DNA from: Alphaproteobacteria bacterium
GTDB taxonomy: Bacteria > Pseudomonadota > Alphaproteobacteria > Rhizobiales > Xanthobacteraceae
Length of the DNA stretch: 5,907 nucleotides
NCBI GenBank assembly: GCA_005884465.1
Contig: VAZH01000368.1
Coordinates: 1 to 5,907 of the forward strand
Direction of reading: 5' to 3'
A model generated the notes under the pieces. That model searched no databases, had not been told where the DNA came from, and saw only the letters and a program-made list of their open reading frames with translations. Of the stretch, positions 1 to 5,419 are shown piece by piece. The position numbers and the translations under genes were made by a program. How positions within the stretch are numbered: the first letter of the stretch is position 1; each line of letters begins with the position of its first letter.

Positions 1-153
1 CTGCAGCGCGGCGGAAAGCGGCGTCATCAGCGCCTCGCGCTTCTTGATCAGGTGCAGGGCTGCGCGCCGCGCCGAACGCGGGCCGAGTCCCGGCAGCCGC
101 GCCAACAGCTGGATCAGGCGTTCGATTTCGGGGCCGGCAACCGCAGCGGCCAT
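1..153 (-). CDS. recR: Recombination protein RecR, N-terminal part (runs off the window)
   Basis: The minus strand from ATG at 153-151 reads 51 codons without a stop to the window edge, beginning [20 protein letters not shown]. This matches the N-terminus of RecR, which works with RecF and RecO to load RecA at single-stranded gaps. The stretch [19 protein letters not shown] (residues 17-35) is the helix-hairpin-helix DNA-binding segment typical of the family. The zinc finger and Toprim domain lie outside the window; a complete RecR is about 200 residues, so roughly a quarter is present. The start codon lies one base after the ybaB stop codon (TGA-g-ATG), which suggests translational coupling in a dnaX-ybaB-recR operon. 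No separate promoter is visible. The identification rests on the N-terminal sequence plus the very conserved gene order. Confidence 0.93.
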   Translation of the reverse strand, partial: MAAAVAGPEIERLIQLLARLPGLGPRSARRAALHLIKKREALMTPLSAALQ

Positions 154-154
154 C

Positions 155-475
155 TCAGGTCAGGCCTAACCCCGGCGGCAGTCCAAGTCCGCCGGTCAGG
201 GTCTGCATCTTCTCCTGCATGGCGGCTTCCGCCTTGCGCCGCGCGTCGTTATGGGCAGTGACCAGAAGATCTTCGAGGATCTCGCGCTCGTCCGCCTTGA
301 TCAGCGACGGATCGATCCTCACCGCCTTCACTTCCATCTTCGCGGTCATGCGCACGCTGACAAGGCCGCCGCCCGAAATGCCCTCGACCTCGACCTGGCC
401 GAGTTCTTCCTGCATCGCCTGCATCTTCGATTGCAGTTCTGCTGCCTGCTTCATCATGCCGAGAAAATCAGCCAT
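155..475 (-). CDS. ybaB: YbaB/EbfC family nucleoid-associated protein
   Basis: This gene encodes 106 residues, the usual length of the family. YbaB/EbfC proteins form small dimers that bind DNA and associate with the nucleoid; their exact role is unsettled, though conserved linkage to dnaX and recR suggests a link to replication or repair. The N-terminus ([20 protein letters not shown]) is the expected amphipathic helix, followed by a beta-rich core with the family's ISGGGLV turn (residues 33-39) and IDPSLI (54-59), then a long helix (about 63-92) and a Gly/Pro-rich tail. The start is supported by an AAGGAAG ribosome-binding sequence about 7 nt before the ATG. It lies 21 nt after the dnaX stop codon and one base before recR, so it is almost certainly co-transcribed with both. 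Confidence 0.95.
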   Translation of the reverse strand: MADFLGMMKQAAELQSKMQAMQEELGQVEVEGISGGGLVSVRMTAKMEVKAVRIDPSLIKADEREILEDLLVTAHNDARRKAEAAMQEKMQTLTGGLGLPPGLGLT

Positions 476-496
476 GAGTGTCTTCCTTATGCGTTG

Positions 497-2347
497 CTAT
501 TGATCGTCGCCATCGGCGATCTCGGCAGCGTCGCCACTGCTAACATCGGATTCCGGCGGCTCGGGGGCAAGCTTGCGCACCTCGACGACCTTGGCGCCGG
601 GAAATCGCGCCAGCACCTCCTTCACCCGCGGATCGGCCTCGGCGGCGCGCTCGCGCTGGTTCTTTTGTACCTCGTTCTGCGAACGCAGCGTCGGTTGTCC
701 CGCTTCGTTGGACACGATCACGGTCCAGCGCCGCCCGGTCCATTGTTCCAGCTTTCGCGACAGATCGTTGATCAGCGTCCGCGCCGCGCTGCGCTCCAGC
801 GTAACCTCAAGCCGTCCGTCTTCGATGCGGACCAGGCGGACGTCGGCTTCCAGCGCGGCCTTTGTCAGCAGGTCGCGTTTCTCGCCGGCGAGCGCCACCA
901 GCTCCGGAAAGCTTGCGATCCTGAGCACCGCAGGCGCGGAGGCGGCCTCCGGCATCGGCGCGGTCATCTGCGGGCGCGGAGATATATCGGCGCTGGCACG
1001 CGGGGAGGAAATGCTCCCACGCGCAGATGCTGACTGCATCGAAGACGTGCCCGGCGCCGGCGCGCTCCGTGGCGCACCGTTTCCTGCAATCGCCGGCGAT
1101 GCGCCGCCATTATCGAGCATCCGGATCGCTTCGTCCGGCGTCGGCATGTCGGCGACATAGGCGATGCGCACCAGCACCATTTCCGCAGCCGCAGCCGGAC
1201 GCGTCGCGGCCTGCGCCTCGGTGATGCCCTTGAGCAGCATCTGCCACATCCGCGACAGCACCCGCATCGAGAGTTTTGCGGCGAAGTCGCGCCCGCGCCG
1301 CCGCTCGGTTTCGCCGAATGCGACATTGTCCGCCGTCGCCGGCACGATCTTCACGCGCGTGACGAAATTGACGAATTCGGCGAGATCGGAGAGCACTACG
1401 ATCGGGTCGGCGCCGGTGTCATACTGCTCGCGAAATTCCTTGAATGCCCCGGCGATGTCGCCGCGAACCAGCGAATCGAACAGATCGATCACCTTGGTGC
1501 GGTCGGCAAGGCCGAGCATCTGCCGCACGGCGTCTGCGCGCACCGGGCCGGCCGCATGCGCGATCGCCTGATCCAACAACGACAGCGAATCGCGCACCGA
1601 GCCTTCGGCCGCGCGCGCGATGATGCCAAGCGCCTCCGGCTCTACTTCGACATTTTCTCTTTTCGCGATATTGCCGAGATGCGCCATCAGCACGTCGGCC
1701 TCGACCCGGCGCAGGTCAAACCGCTGGCAGCGCGACAGCACCGTCACCGGTACTTTGCGGATCTCGGTGGTGGCGAATACGAATTTGGCGTGCTCCGGCG
1801 GTTCTTCCAGTGTCTTCAGGAAGGCGTTGAACGCCGCGGTCGAGAGCATGTGGACTTCGTCGATGATGTAGACCTTGTAGCGGGCGCTCGCCGGCGCATA
1901 GCGCACGCTGTCATTGATCTGGCGCACGTCGTCGACACCGGTATGGGAGGCGGCGTCCATTTCCAGCACGTCCATGTGCCGGCTTTCCATGATCGCCTGG
2001 CAGTGCACGCCCAAAACCGGCATGCGAATGGTCGGTCCCTTCACCGAGCTATCAGGCAGTTCGTAATTCAGCGCGCGAGCGAGAATCCGCGCGGTGGTGG
2101 TCTTGCCGACGCCGCGCACGCCGGTCAGAATCCAGGCTTGCGGGATCCTGCCGGTTTCGAACGCGTTCGAAACGGTACGGACCATGGCATCCTGGCCGAT
2201 GAGATCGTCGAAACTTGAGGGACGATATTTTCGCGCCAGCACGCGATAGTGCTTGCCGGCTTCCGGTGGGCCGCCGAGGTCGAAGCCGCCTTGAAGGGTG
2301 CTGTCGGAATCGTTTGGGGGCATTAAGGGAGCGCCAGCGTCGGTCAT
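497..2347 (-). CDS. dnaX: DNA polymerase III subunit tau/gamma (clamp loader ATPase)
   Basis: DnaX is the AAA+ motor of the clamp loader, which places the beta clamp on primed DNA and, as tau, tethers the polymerase cores. From the chosen ATG at 2347-2345 the product is 616 residues. Visible motifs are Walker A GVRGVGKT (76-83), Walker B IIDEVH (161-166), sensor-1 FATTE (191-195), the SRC arginine-finger motif (205-207) and sensor-2 GSVRDSLSLLDQ (249-260). Domain III follows to about 400, then a Pro/Ala/Ser-rich linker (about 415-472) and a tau-type C-terminal domain (475-596). The zinc-module cysteines near 94-119 are mostly absent; only C116 remains. The frame stays open upstream to about 2800, but that stretch crosses the SRP RNA gene and a palindromic repeat and cannot be coding. 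The Shine-Dalgarno signal at 2347 is weak; ATG at 2323 is an alternative. I saw no A-rich slippery heptamer for gamma production. Confidence 0.96.
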   Translation of the reverse strand: MTDAGAPLMPPNDSDSTLQGGFDLGGPPEAGKHYRVLARKYRPSSFDDLIGQDAMVRTVSNAFETGRIPQAWILTGVRGVGKTTTARILARALNYELPDSSVKGPTIRMPVLGVHCQAIMESRHMDVLEMDAASHTGVDDVRQINDSVRYAPASARYKVYIIDEVHMLSTAAFNAFLKTLEEPPEHAKFVFATTEIRKVPVTVLSRCQRFDLRRVEADVLMAHLGNIAKRENVEVEPEALGIIARAAEGSVRDSLSLLDQAIAHAAGPVRADAVRQMLGLADRTKVIDLFDSLVRGDIAGAFKEFREQYDTGADPIVVLSDLAEFVNFVTRVKIVPATADNVAFGETERRRGRDFAAKLSMRVLSRMWQMLLKGITEAQAATRPAAAAEMVLVRIAYVADMPTPDEAIRMLDNGGASPAIAGNGAPRSAPAPGTSSMQSASARGSISSPRASADISPRPQMTAPMPEAASAPAVLRIASFPELVALAGEKRDLLTKAALEADVRLVRIEDGRLEVTLERSAARTLINDLSRKLEQWTGRRWTVIVSNEAGQPTLRSQNEVQKNQRERAAEADPRVKEVLARFPGAKVVEVRKLAPEPPESDVSSGDAAEIADGDDQ

Positions 2348-2449
2348 CGATCGATCCGCAACTCTGATTGTCTCTCGAAGCCGGCTTGCGGAATAGCAGG
2401 AACAGAATCCAGCCCAGGACGGGATCGCCCATCTTGTGCGATTCGCTCG

Positions 2450-2466
2450 AAAAAACAGGTAGGAGA
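2450..2466 (-). terminator. Probable intrinsic terminator of the SRP RNA gene
   Basis: On the minus strand the closing stem of the SRP RNA ends in TCTCCT and is followed after a few bases by six T residues (2455-2450). The SRP hairpin with this T-run could act as a Rho-independent terminator. If it is leaky, read-through would enter dnaX about 100 nt downstream. No second hairpin is seen between here and dnaX. Confidence 0.5.
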
Positions 2467-2556
2467 CTGACGAGCGACCCGATCCGGACCTCGTTAGGGC
2501 TGCTTCCTTCCGGACCTGACCCGGTTGGCGAGTGGCTCGTCCACCGCCAATCTCCC
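2461..2556 (-). ncRNA. ffs: Small bacterial SRP RNA (4.5S RNA)
   Basis: The minus strand carries the nearly invariant SRP domain IV core, GGTCAGGTCCGGAAGGAAGC (about 2522-2503), continuing into AGCC. This core includes the GGAA tetraloop and the asymmetric internal loop that bind Ffh. Flanking sequence folds into the expected single long hairpin: GACGAGC (about 2542-2536) pairs with GCTCGTC (about 2477-2471), and the ends GGGAGA (2556-2551) and TCTCCT (2466-2461) pair to close the stem. This gives an RNA of about 96 nt, the usual size of the Alu-less form in Gram-negative bacteria. With Ffh and FtsY it targets nascent membrane proteins to the translocon. It lies upstream of dnaX on the same strand, an arrangement I recall as common in alphaproteobacteria. 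The ends are inferred from the fold, so each may be off by a few bases. Confidence 0.96.
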
Positions 2557-2562
2557 GGTCCT

Positions 2563-2591
2563 TATTTGGGGCCAAAAGGTCCGGAAAGCAA
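2563..2591 (-). promoter_or_regulatory. Candidate sigma-70-type promoter for the SRP RNA gene
   Basis: On the minus strand TTGCTT (2591-2586) and CAAATA (2568-2563) are separated by exactly 17 bases and sit 6 bases before the structurally inferred RNA 5' end at 2556. The -35 element keeps the TTG, and the -10 element matches TATAAT only partly. The spacing and position give the main support; the hexamers alone would be weak. Confidence 0.45.
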
Positions 2592-2640
2592 GCGGGGCGG
2601 AGCGGCTTCAAGGTGCGAGAACACCACCAGGTTCGTCGGC

Positions 2641-2704
2641 CATCCACGTTTATTTTCCAGCTTTGAGCGAAAAAGACGTGGATGCCCGGGTCAAGCCCGG
2701 GCAT
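2641..2704. repeat. Palindromic GC-rich intergenic repeat
   Basis: ATGCCCGGG (2682-2690) and CCCGGGCAT (2696-2704) form a perfect 9-bp inverted repeat with a 5-base spacer; a T-G wobble could extend the stem and leave a three-base loop. Immediately to the left, CATCCACGT (2641-2649) is the exact reverse complement of ACGTGGATG (2676-2684), so two alternative hairpins share bases 2682-2684. The minus strand of the palindrome reads MPGLDPGIHVFF, a peptide I recall as a recurrent spurious translation in Bradyrhizobium-type genomes, which suggests a dispersed repeat. It sits in the divergent intergenic region between ffs and the HIT gene. Function is unknown. The dispersed nature is recall and inference; the palindrome is seen directly. 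Confidence 0.65.
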
Positions 2705-2763
2705 GAGGGGTGTTGTTTGCGGACCCACTCTCTGCAAGGCTATTGACGGACTAGAGAACCCAT

Positions 2764-3192
2764 ATGCCTTCTGACGCCCCCGCCTGGTCGCTGCACTCAC
2801 GGCTCCAACAAGACACCATTGATATCGGCGACCTGCCGCTGTGCCGCGTGCTGGTGATCAAGGATGCGAACTATCCCTGGTTATTATTGGTGCCGCGCCG
2901 GCATGAGGCCGTGGAAATCATCGACCTCGACGAGGTCGAACAGGCGCAGTTGATGGCGGAAATTTCCCGCGTCGCACGCGCCCTGAAAGAGATCACCAAA
3001 TGCGACAAGCTGAACATTGCAGCGCTCGGCAATATGGTGCCGCAACTGCACGTGCATGTCATCGCGCGGCGTTCCAGCGATGCCGCCTGGCCGCGCCCGG
3101 TCTGGGGGGTGGTGCCGCCGCTCGCCCATCACGCCGAGGAAGTCCAGAATTTCATCAGCGCCCTTCGCCGCAAGATCTGGCTAGGGTCCTGA
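2764..3192 (+). CDS. HIT (histidine triad) family protein
   Basis: The gene encodes 142 residues with the HIT signature QLHVHVIAR at 94-102. HIT proteins are small cytosolic hydrolases or transferases that act on nucleoside phosphoramidates, dinucleoside polyphosphates or related nucleotides through a histidine nucleophile. The canonical pattern is H-x-H-x-H; here the first His is Gln (Q94), while H96 (the expected nucleophile) and H98 remain. Upstream, LLLVPRRHEAVEIIDL (40-55) matches the conserved strand and loop that precede the substrate pocket, and LNIAALGNMVPQ (83-94) leads into the motif. The ATG at 2764 has only a weak AGAGAA-type ribosome site. The last residues and the TGA stop are encoded inside a long hairpin repeat. 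It is divergent from ffs-dnaX and is followed by nudC, another nucleotide hydrolase. The substrate cannot be named. Confidence 0.9.
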   Translation: MPSDAPAWSLHSRLQQDTIDIGDLPLCRVLVIKDANYPWLLLVPRRHEAVEIIDLDEVEQAQLMAEISRVARALKEITKCDKLNIAALGNMVPQLHVHVIARRSSDAAWPRPVWGVVPPLAHHAEEVQNFISALRRKIWLGS

Positions 3193-3256
3193 ATCCGAAG
3201 TTCGCCCATGTTGCCGCGCCTCCTTTAGCGAACTTCGGATTCAACAGGACCCTGGC
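3180..3256. repeat. Long imperfect inverted repeat (hairpin element 1) overlapping the HIT stop codon
   Basis: Bases 3183-3191 pair with 3245-3253, and 3192-3205 pair with 3228-3241, giving 23 perfect pairs interrupted only by a 3-nt bulge (CAA, 3242-3244). Three more outer pairs, including one G-T, extend the arms to 3180 and 3256. The loop is 22 nt (3206-3227). The left arm contains the end of the HIT gene including its TGA (3190-3192). No T-run follows, so it is not a standard intrinsic terminator, although it could stabilise the 3' end of the HIT transcript. It shares its design with the neighbouring element at 3267-3346. Confidence 0.9.
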
Positions 3257-3266
3257 AATCTATGAT

Positions 3267-3346
3267 TCTAGTGCGGCTTTGGTTCAGAAGTTCTCTTGAC
3301 GGACCCGCAGCGAAGGTGAAGAGAACTTCTGAACCACCGCACTAGG
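3267..3346. repeat. Long imperfect inverted repeat (hairpin element 2) just upstream of nudC
   Basis: Bases 3268-3276 (CTAGTGCGG) pair with 3337-3345, and 3280-3297 pair with 3319-3336, giving 27 perfect pairs with a 3-nt bulge (CTT, 3277-3279) on the left arm and a 21-nt loop (3298-3318). A T-G pair could close the base at 3267/3346. The right foot ends 8 nt before the nudC ATG and contains the only Shine-Dalgarno-like AGG (3344-3346). Both arms end in CTAG. The GAAGTTC core and the arm asymmetry match element 1 in reverse orientation. No transposase or target-site duplication is obvious. Confidence 0.9.
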
Positions 3347-3354
3347 TTGAACTC

Positions 3355-4305
3355 ATGACAGCATTCGATTCGTTTCCACTGGGGCGGCCGGCCTTTGTCA
3401 GCAATGTTCTGGATCGCGCCGCGCATCTGCGCAGCGACGATGCCAAACTGATGGCACTCGAAGGGCACCGCGACGCCCGCGCCTATGTGGTTTATCGCGA
3501 CTCGCTGGTGGTGAAGCAGGAGGCCGAGGGTCCGCGCGCGCTCCTGAGTGTCGACGAAGCGCTGAAATTCGGCGCCAACCCCGGCACGATCTTCCTGGGG
3601 ATGCGTGACGGCGCGGCGGTGTTCGGCATGGGTATCTCGGCAGCGGCGGTGGAGAAGCTGCTGCCCCGCAATGATGTCGCCGTCACCGAACTGCGCGGCA
3701 TGGCGATGCAGGGCGTGGTGCCGCCCGACCAACTCTCGGCGATCGCGATGGCGAAATCGATGGTGAGCTGGCATCAGCGCCACGGCTACTGCGCCAATTG
3801 CGGAACCCGCACCGCGATGAAGGACGGCGGCTGGAAGCGCGAATGCCCCAACTGCAAGGCCGAGCATTTTCCGCGCACCGACCCCGTTGTGATCATGCTG
3901 GTGACCTCGGACGACAAATGCCTGCTGGGACGGCAAAAGCAGTTTCCCCCCGGCATGTGGTCGTGCCTGGCGGGATTCGTCGAAGCCGCGGAAACCATCG
4001 AGGACGCCGTCCGACGCGAGATTTTTGAGGAATCCGGGATTCGCTGCACCGATGTGAATTATTACATGACACAGCCTTGGCCCTATCCGTCGTCGCTGAT
4101 GATCGGTTGCACCGCGCGCGCCACCAACGAGGAGATCGTCGTCGATCGTGCAGAGCTTGAAGACGCGCGCTGGTTCGACCGGGCCGAGGCAGCGCTGATG
4201 CTGAAACGGCAGCACCCGGATGGCCTTGCAGGGCCTCACCCGTTTGCGATTGCCCATCATTTAGTCGGCCGCTGGCTGCAGACAGACCCTGGCCCGCGCG
4301 CATAG
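3355..4305 (+). CDS. nudC: NADH pyrophosphatase NudC (Nudix hydrolase)
   Basis: NudC cleaves NAD(H) to NMN(H) and AMP and, in characterised bacteria, also removes NAD caps from RNA 5' ends. The 316-residue product has the full family layout: an N-terminal domain (about 1-140), a zinc ribbon with C146-x2-C149 and C164-x2-C167, and a C-terminal Nudix domain. The Nudix box runs from G207 to I229 and fits GX5EX7REUXEEXGU exactly (E213, R221, E222, E225, E226, G228). It is followed by QPWPYPSS (240-247), the motif that marks the NADH pyrophosphatase subfamily. It is longer than E. coli NudC (257 residues), mainly in the N-terminal domain. The ATG at 3355 has only AGG about 8 nt upstream, inside the foot of a long hairpin. 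A TATGAT at 3261-3266 could be a -10 element, but no convincing -35 accompanies it. Confidence 0.96.
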   Translation: MTAFDSFPLGRPAFVSNVLDRAAHLRSDDAKLMALEGHRDARAYVVYRDSLVVKQEAEGPRALLSVDEALKFGANPGTIFLGMRDGAAVFGMGISAAAVEKLLPRNDVAVTELRGMAMQGVVPPDQLSAIAMAKSMVSWHQRHGYCANCGTRTAMKDGGWKRECPNCKAEHFPRTDPVVIMLVTSDDKCLLGRQKQFPPGMWSCLAGFVEAAETIEDAVRREIFEESGIRCTDVNYYMTQPWPYPSSLMIGCTARATNEEIVVDRAELEDARWFDRAEAALMLKRQHPDGLAGPHPFAIAHHLVGRWLQTDPGPRA

Positions 4306-4374
4306 CTGGAACCCGCTCATGGCTCGTCGATTAACAGCGAATGCCAGGTTCCGTCACGGGGCAGGACGGACGTG

Positions 4375-5349
4375 ATGGACGAGCCGATGGACTTTCAAGC
4401 TGCTGCGCCGAAAATCCCGCCGCGCATCCTCTGCATCGGCATGCCGGTGCGCGATTTGACGTTTCGCATCGAGGAACTGCCGGAGCGCGGCTTCAAGGTG
4501 AACGCCAGCCATTTCGAGGAAATCTGCGGCGGCAACGCGCTCAATGCGGCGATCGGTATAGTGCGCCTCGGTGGCCGCGCCTCGATCTGCGGGCCGATGG
4601 GCGATGTCCGCGAGGCCTCAGCCAAGTATATTTTCGAAAAGCTCGCGCATGAAGGTATCGACACCAAGCACATCATGCACATGCAGGGCCTGGTGACGCC
4701 GATTTCCAACATCATGATCGACCCCTCGGGCGAGCGCACCATCGTGACGTTCCGCGATCCGGAATTGTGGAAGGTGCGTTTGCCGGATGCCGGCGAGCTA
4801 CTCGAGGATTGTCAGGCCATTCTGACCGAGAACCGCTGCGCGGAATTCTGCACCGATCTCTGCGCCGAGGCACGCAGGCGCGGCATCCCCGTCATCGTCG
4901 ATGTCGACCGCACGATGTCGTTGCGGGAAGGGCTGCTCACCGCGTCGTCGCATCTGGTGTTTTCCAGCGAAGCGCTGCAATCCACCGCCAGCGTGCGCGA
5001 CAACGCCGAGGCGCTAAAAAAAATCGCAAAGTTCACCCCATCATTCGTGGCAGGGACGCGCGGCGCGCAGGGCACGCTCTGGCTTGACGAGCAGCATAAG
5101 CTGCGAGAGACGCCGGCCTTCCCGGTGCATACCGTGGATACGCTGGGCGCCGGCGACGTATTCCATGGCGCGTTCGCGCTCGCCATCACCGAAAGTCAGG
5201 ACATACCAAGCGCGCTGCGGTTCGCCTCTGCCGCCGCAGCGCTCAAATGCACCCGCTTCGGTGGCGCCTTTGCCGCGCCGCAACGTGCTGAAGTTGAACA
5301 GCTTTTGAGCCACGGCCAAGCAGCCAACCCGGCCCGGACACACCAATAA
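4375..5349 (+). CDS. PfkB/ribokinase-family sugar kinase, substrate unknown
   Basis: The product (324 residues from ATG 4375) transfers phosphate from ATP to a sugar or related hydroxyl compound in the cytosol. PfkB signature 1 appears as GGNALNAAIGIVRLGG (52-67), and signature 2 as DTLGAGDVFHGAFALA (255-270), with D261 of GAGD as the expected catalytic base and the anion hole beside it. GTRGAQG (227-233) is the usual nucleotide-site segment. The C-terminal part (FHGA, RFASAAAALKCTRFGG) resembles, from memory, the YihV-like branch that includes sulfofructose kinase, but no other sulfoquinovose-pathway gene is visible, so the substrate is left open. Possible starts are GTG 4372, ATG 4375 and ATG 4387; AGGA at 4363-4366 best fits 4375. 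It begins 69 nt after nudC with no clear terminator between, so co-transcription is possible. It contains an eight-A tract at 5016-5023. Confidence 0.9.
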   Translation: MDEPMDFQAAAPKIPPRILCIGMPVRDLTFRIEELPERGFKVNASHFEEICGGNALNAAIGIVRLGGRASICGPMGDVREASAKYIFEKLAHEGIDTKHIMHMQGLVTPISNIMIDPSGERTIVTFRDPELWKVRLPDAGELLEDCQAILTENRCAEFCTDLCAEARRRGIPVIVDVDRTMSLREGLLTASSHLVFSSEALQSTASVRDNAEALKKIAKFTPSFVAGTRGAQGTLWLDEQHKLRETPAFPVHTVDTLGAGDVFHGAFALAITESQDIPSALRFASAAAALKCTRFGGAFAAPQRAEVEQLLSHGQAANPARTHQ

Positions 5350-5354
5350 TGGGC

Positions 5355-5383
5355 TTGTCTTAGAAGAATTTTCTATATATGAG
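5355..5383 (+). promoter_or_regulatory. Candidate promoter for the Lrp/AsnC-type gene
   Basis: TTGTCT (5355-5360) and TATGAG (5378-5383) are separated by 17 bases, within a locally AT-rich stretch (CTATATAT at 5373-5380) that stands out in a GC-rich genome. TATATG (5376-5381) with a 15-base spacer is an alternative -10. The predicted start near 5390 would give a leader of about 30 nt. It overlaps the inverted repeat at 5362-5418, as expected of an autoregulated promoter. Confidence 0.4.
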
Positions 5384-5418
5384 GGAGATCAGCCTCATAA
5401 ATGGAACAAAGTTCTTCT
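5362..5418. promoter_or_regulatory. Nested imperfect dyad, possible operator of the Lrp/AsnC-type gene
   Basis: Two inverted repeats share one centre region (5385-5392). The inner pair is TATGAGG (5378-5384) with CCTCATA (5393-5399), both perfect. The outer pair is AGAAGAATTTT (5362-5372) with AAAGTTCTTCT (5408-5418), 10 of 11 matching. The arms are AT-rich and lie between the kinase stop and the regulator start codon. Lrp/AsnC proteins commonly bind degenerate dyads and repress their own genes, so an autoregulatory operator is a reasonable inference. An RNA hairpin acting on translation is the alternative. Confidence 0.5.
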
Positions 5419-5419
5419 C

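Noticed and set aside
251..1033. 260-codon plus-strand frame opposite ybaB and dnaX
   Set aside because: Antisense shadow of two well-identified genes in GC-rich DNA; His/Arg-rich composition and no recognisable domain.
497..1300. Programmed frameshift site in dnaX to make a shorter gamma subunit
   Set aside because: No A-rich slippery heptamer followed by a hairpin was seen downstream of the ATPase and domain III coding region; the only A-rich runs are in other contexts.
2052..2432. 126-codon minus-strand frame starting MGDPVLGWILFLLF with a hydrophobic stretch in the dnaX leader
   Set aside because: It runs about 300 bases into dnaX in another frame, has a low-complexity Arg-rich tail and no clear ribosome-binding site. 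A short leader peptide cannot be excluded but is not supported.
2713..2746. Possible promoter for the HIT gene (TTGCGG at 2716-2721 with CTATTG at 2740-2745)
   Set aside because: Both hexamers are poor matches and the 18-base spacing alone is not enough support.
2348..2800. In-frame upstream extension of dnaX giving a 767-residue protein
   Set aside because: The extension translates the SRP RNA gene and a palindromic repeat, has no resemblance to DnaX, and precedes the normal DnaX N-terminus (HYRVLARKYRP).
3180..3256. Hairpin element 1 as a classical Rho-independent terminator for the HIT gene
   Set aside because: There is no T-run after the stem on either strand, the loop is 22 nt and the stem contains the stop codon. 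Some termination activity is possible but the standard pattern is absent.
3268..4260. 330-codon minus-strand frame opposite nudC
   Set aside because: Shadow of nudC, whose zinc ribbon and Nudix box are unambiguous; the frame is His/Arg-rich with no family features.
4306..4352. GGAACC (4308-4313) and GGTTCC (4347-4352) as a terminator or operator between nudC and the kinase
   Set aside because: Only six pairs with a 33-nt loop and no T-run; expected by chance. Nothing else is seen in this 69-bp gap.
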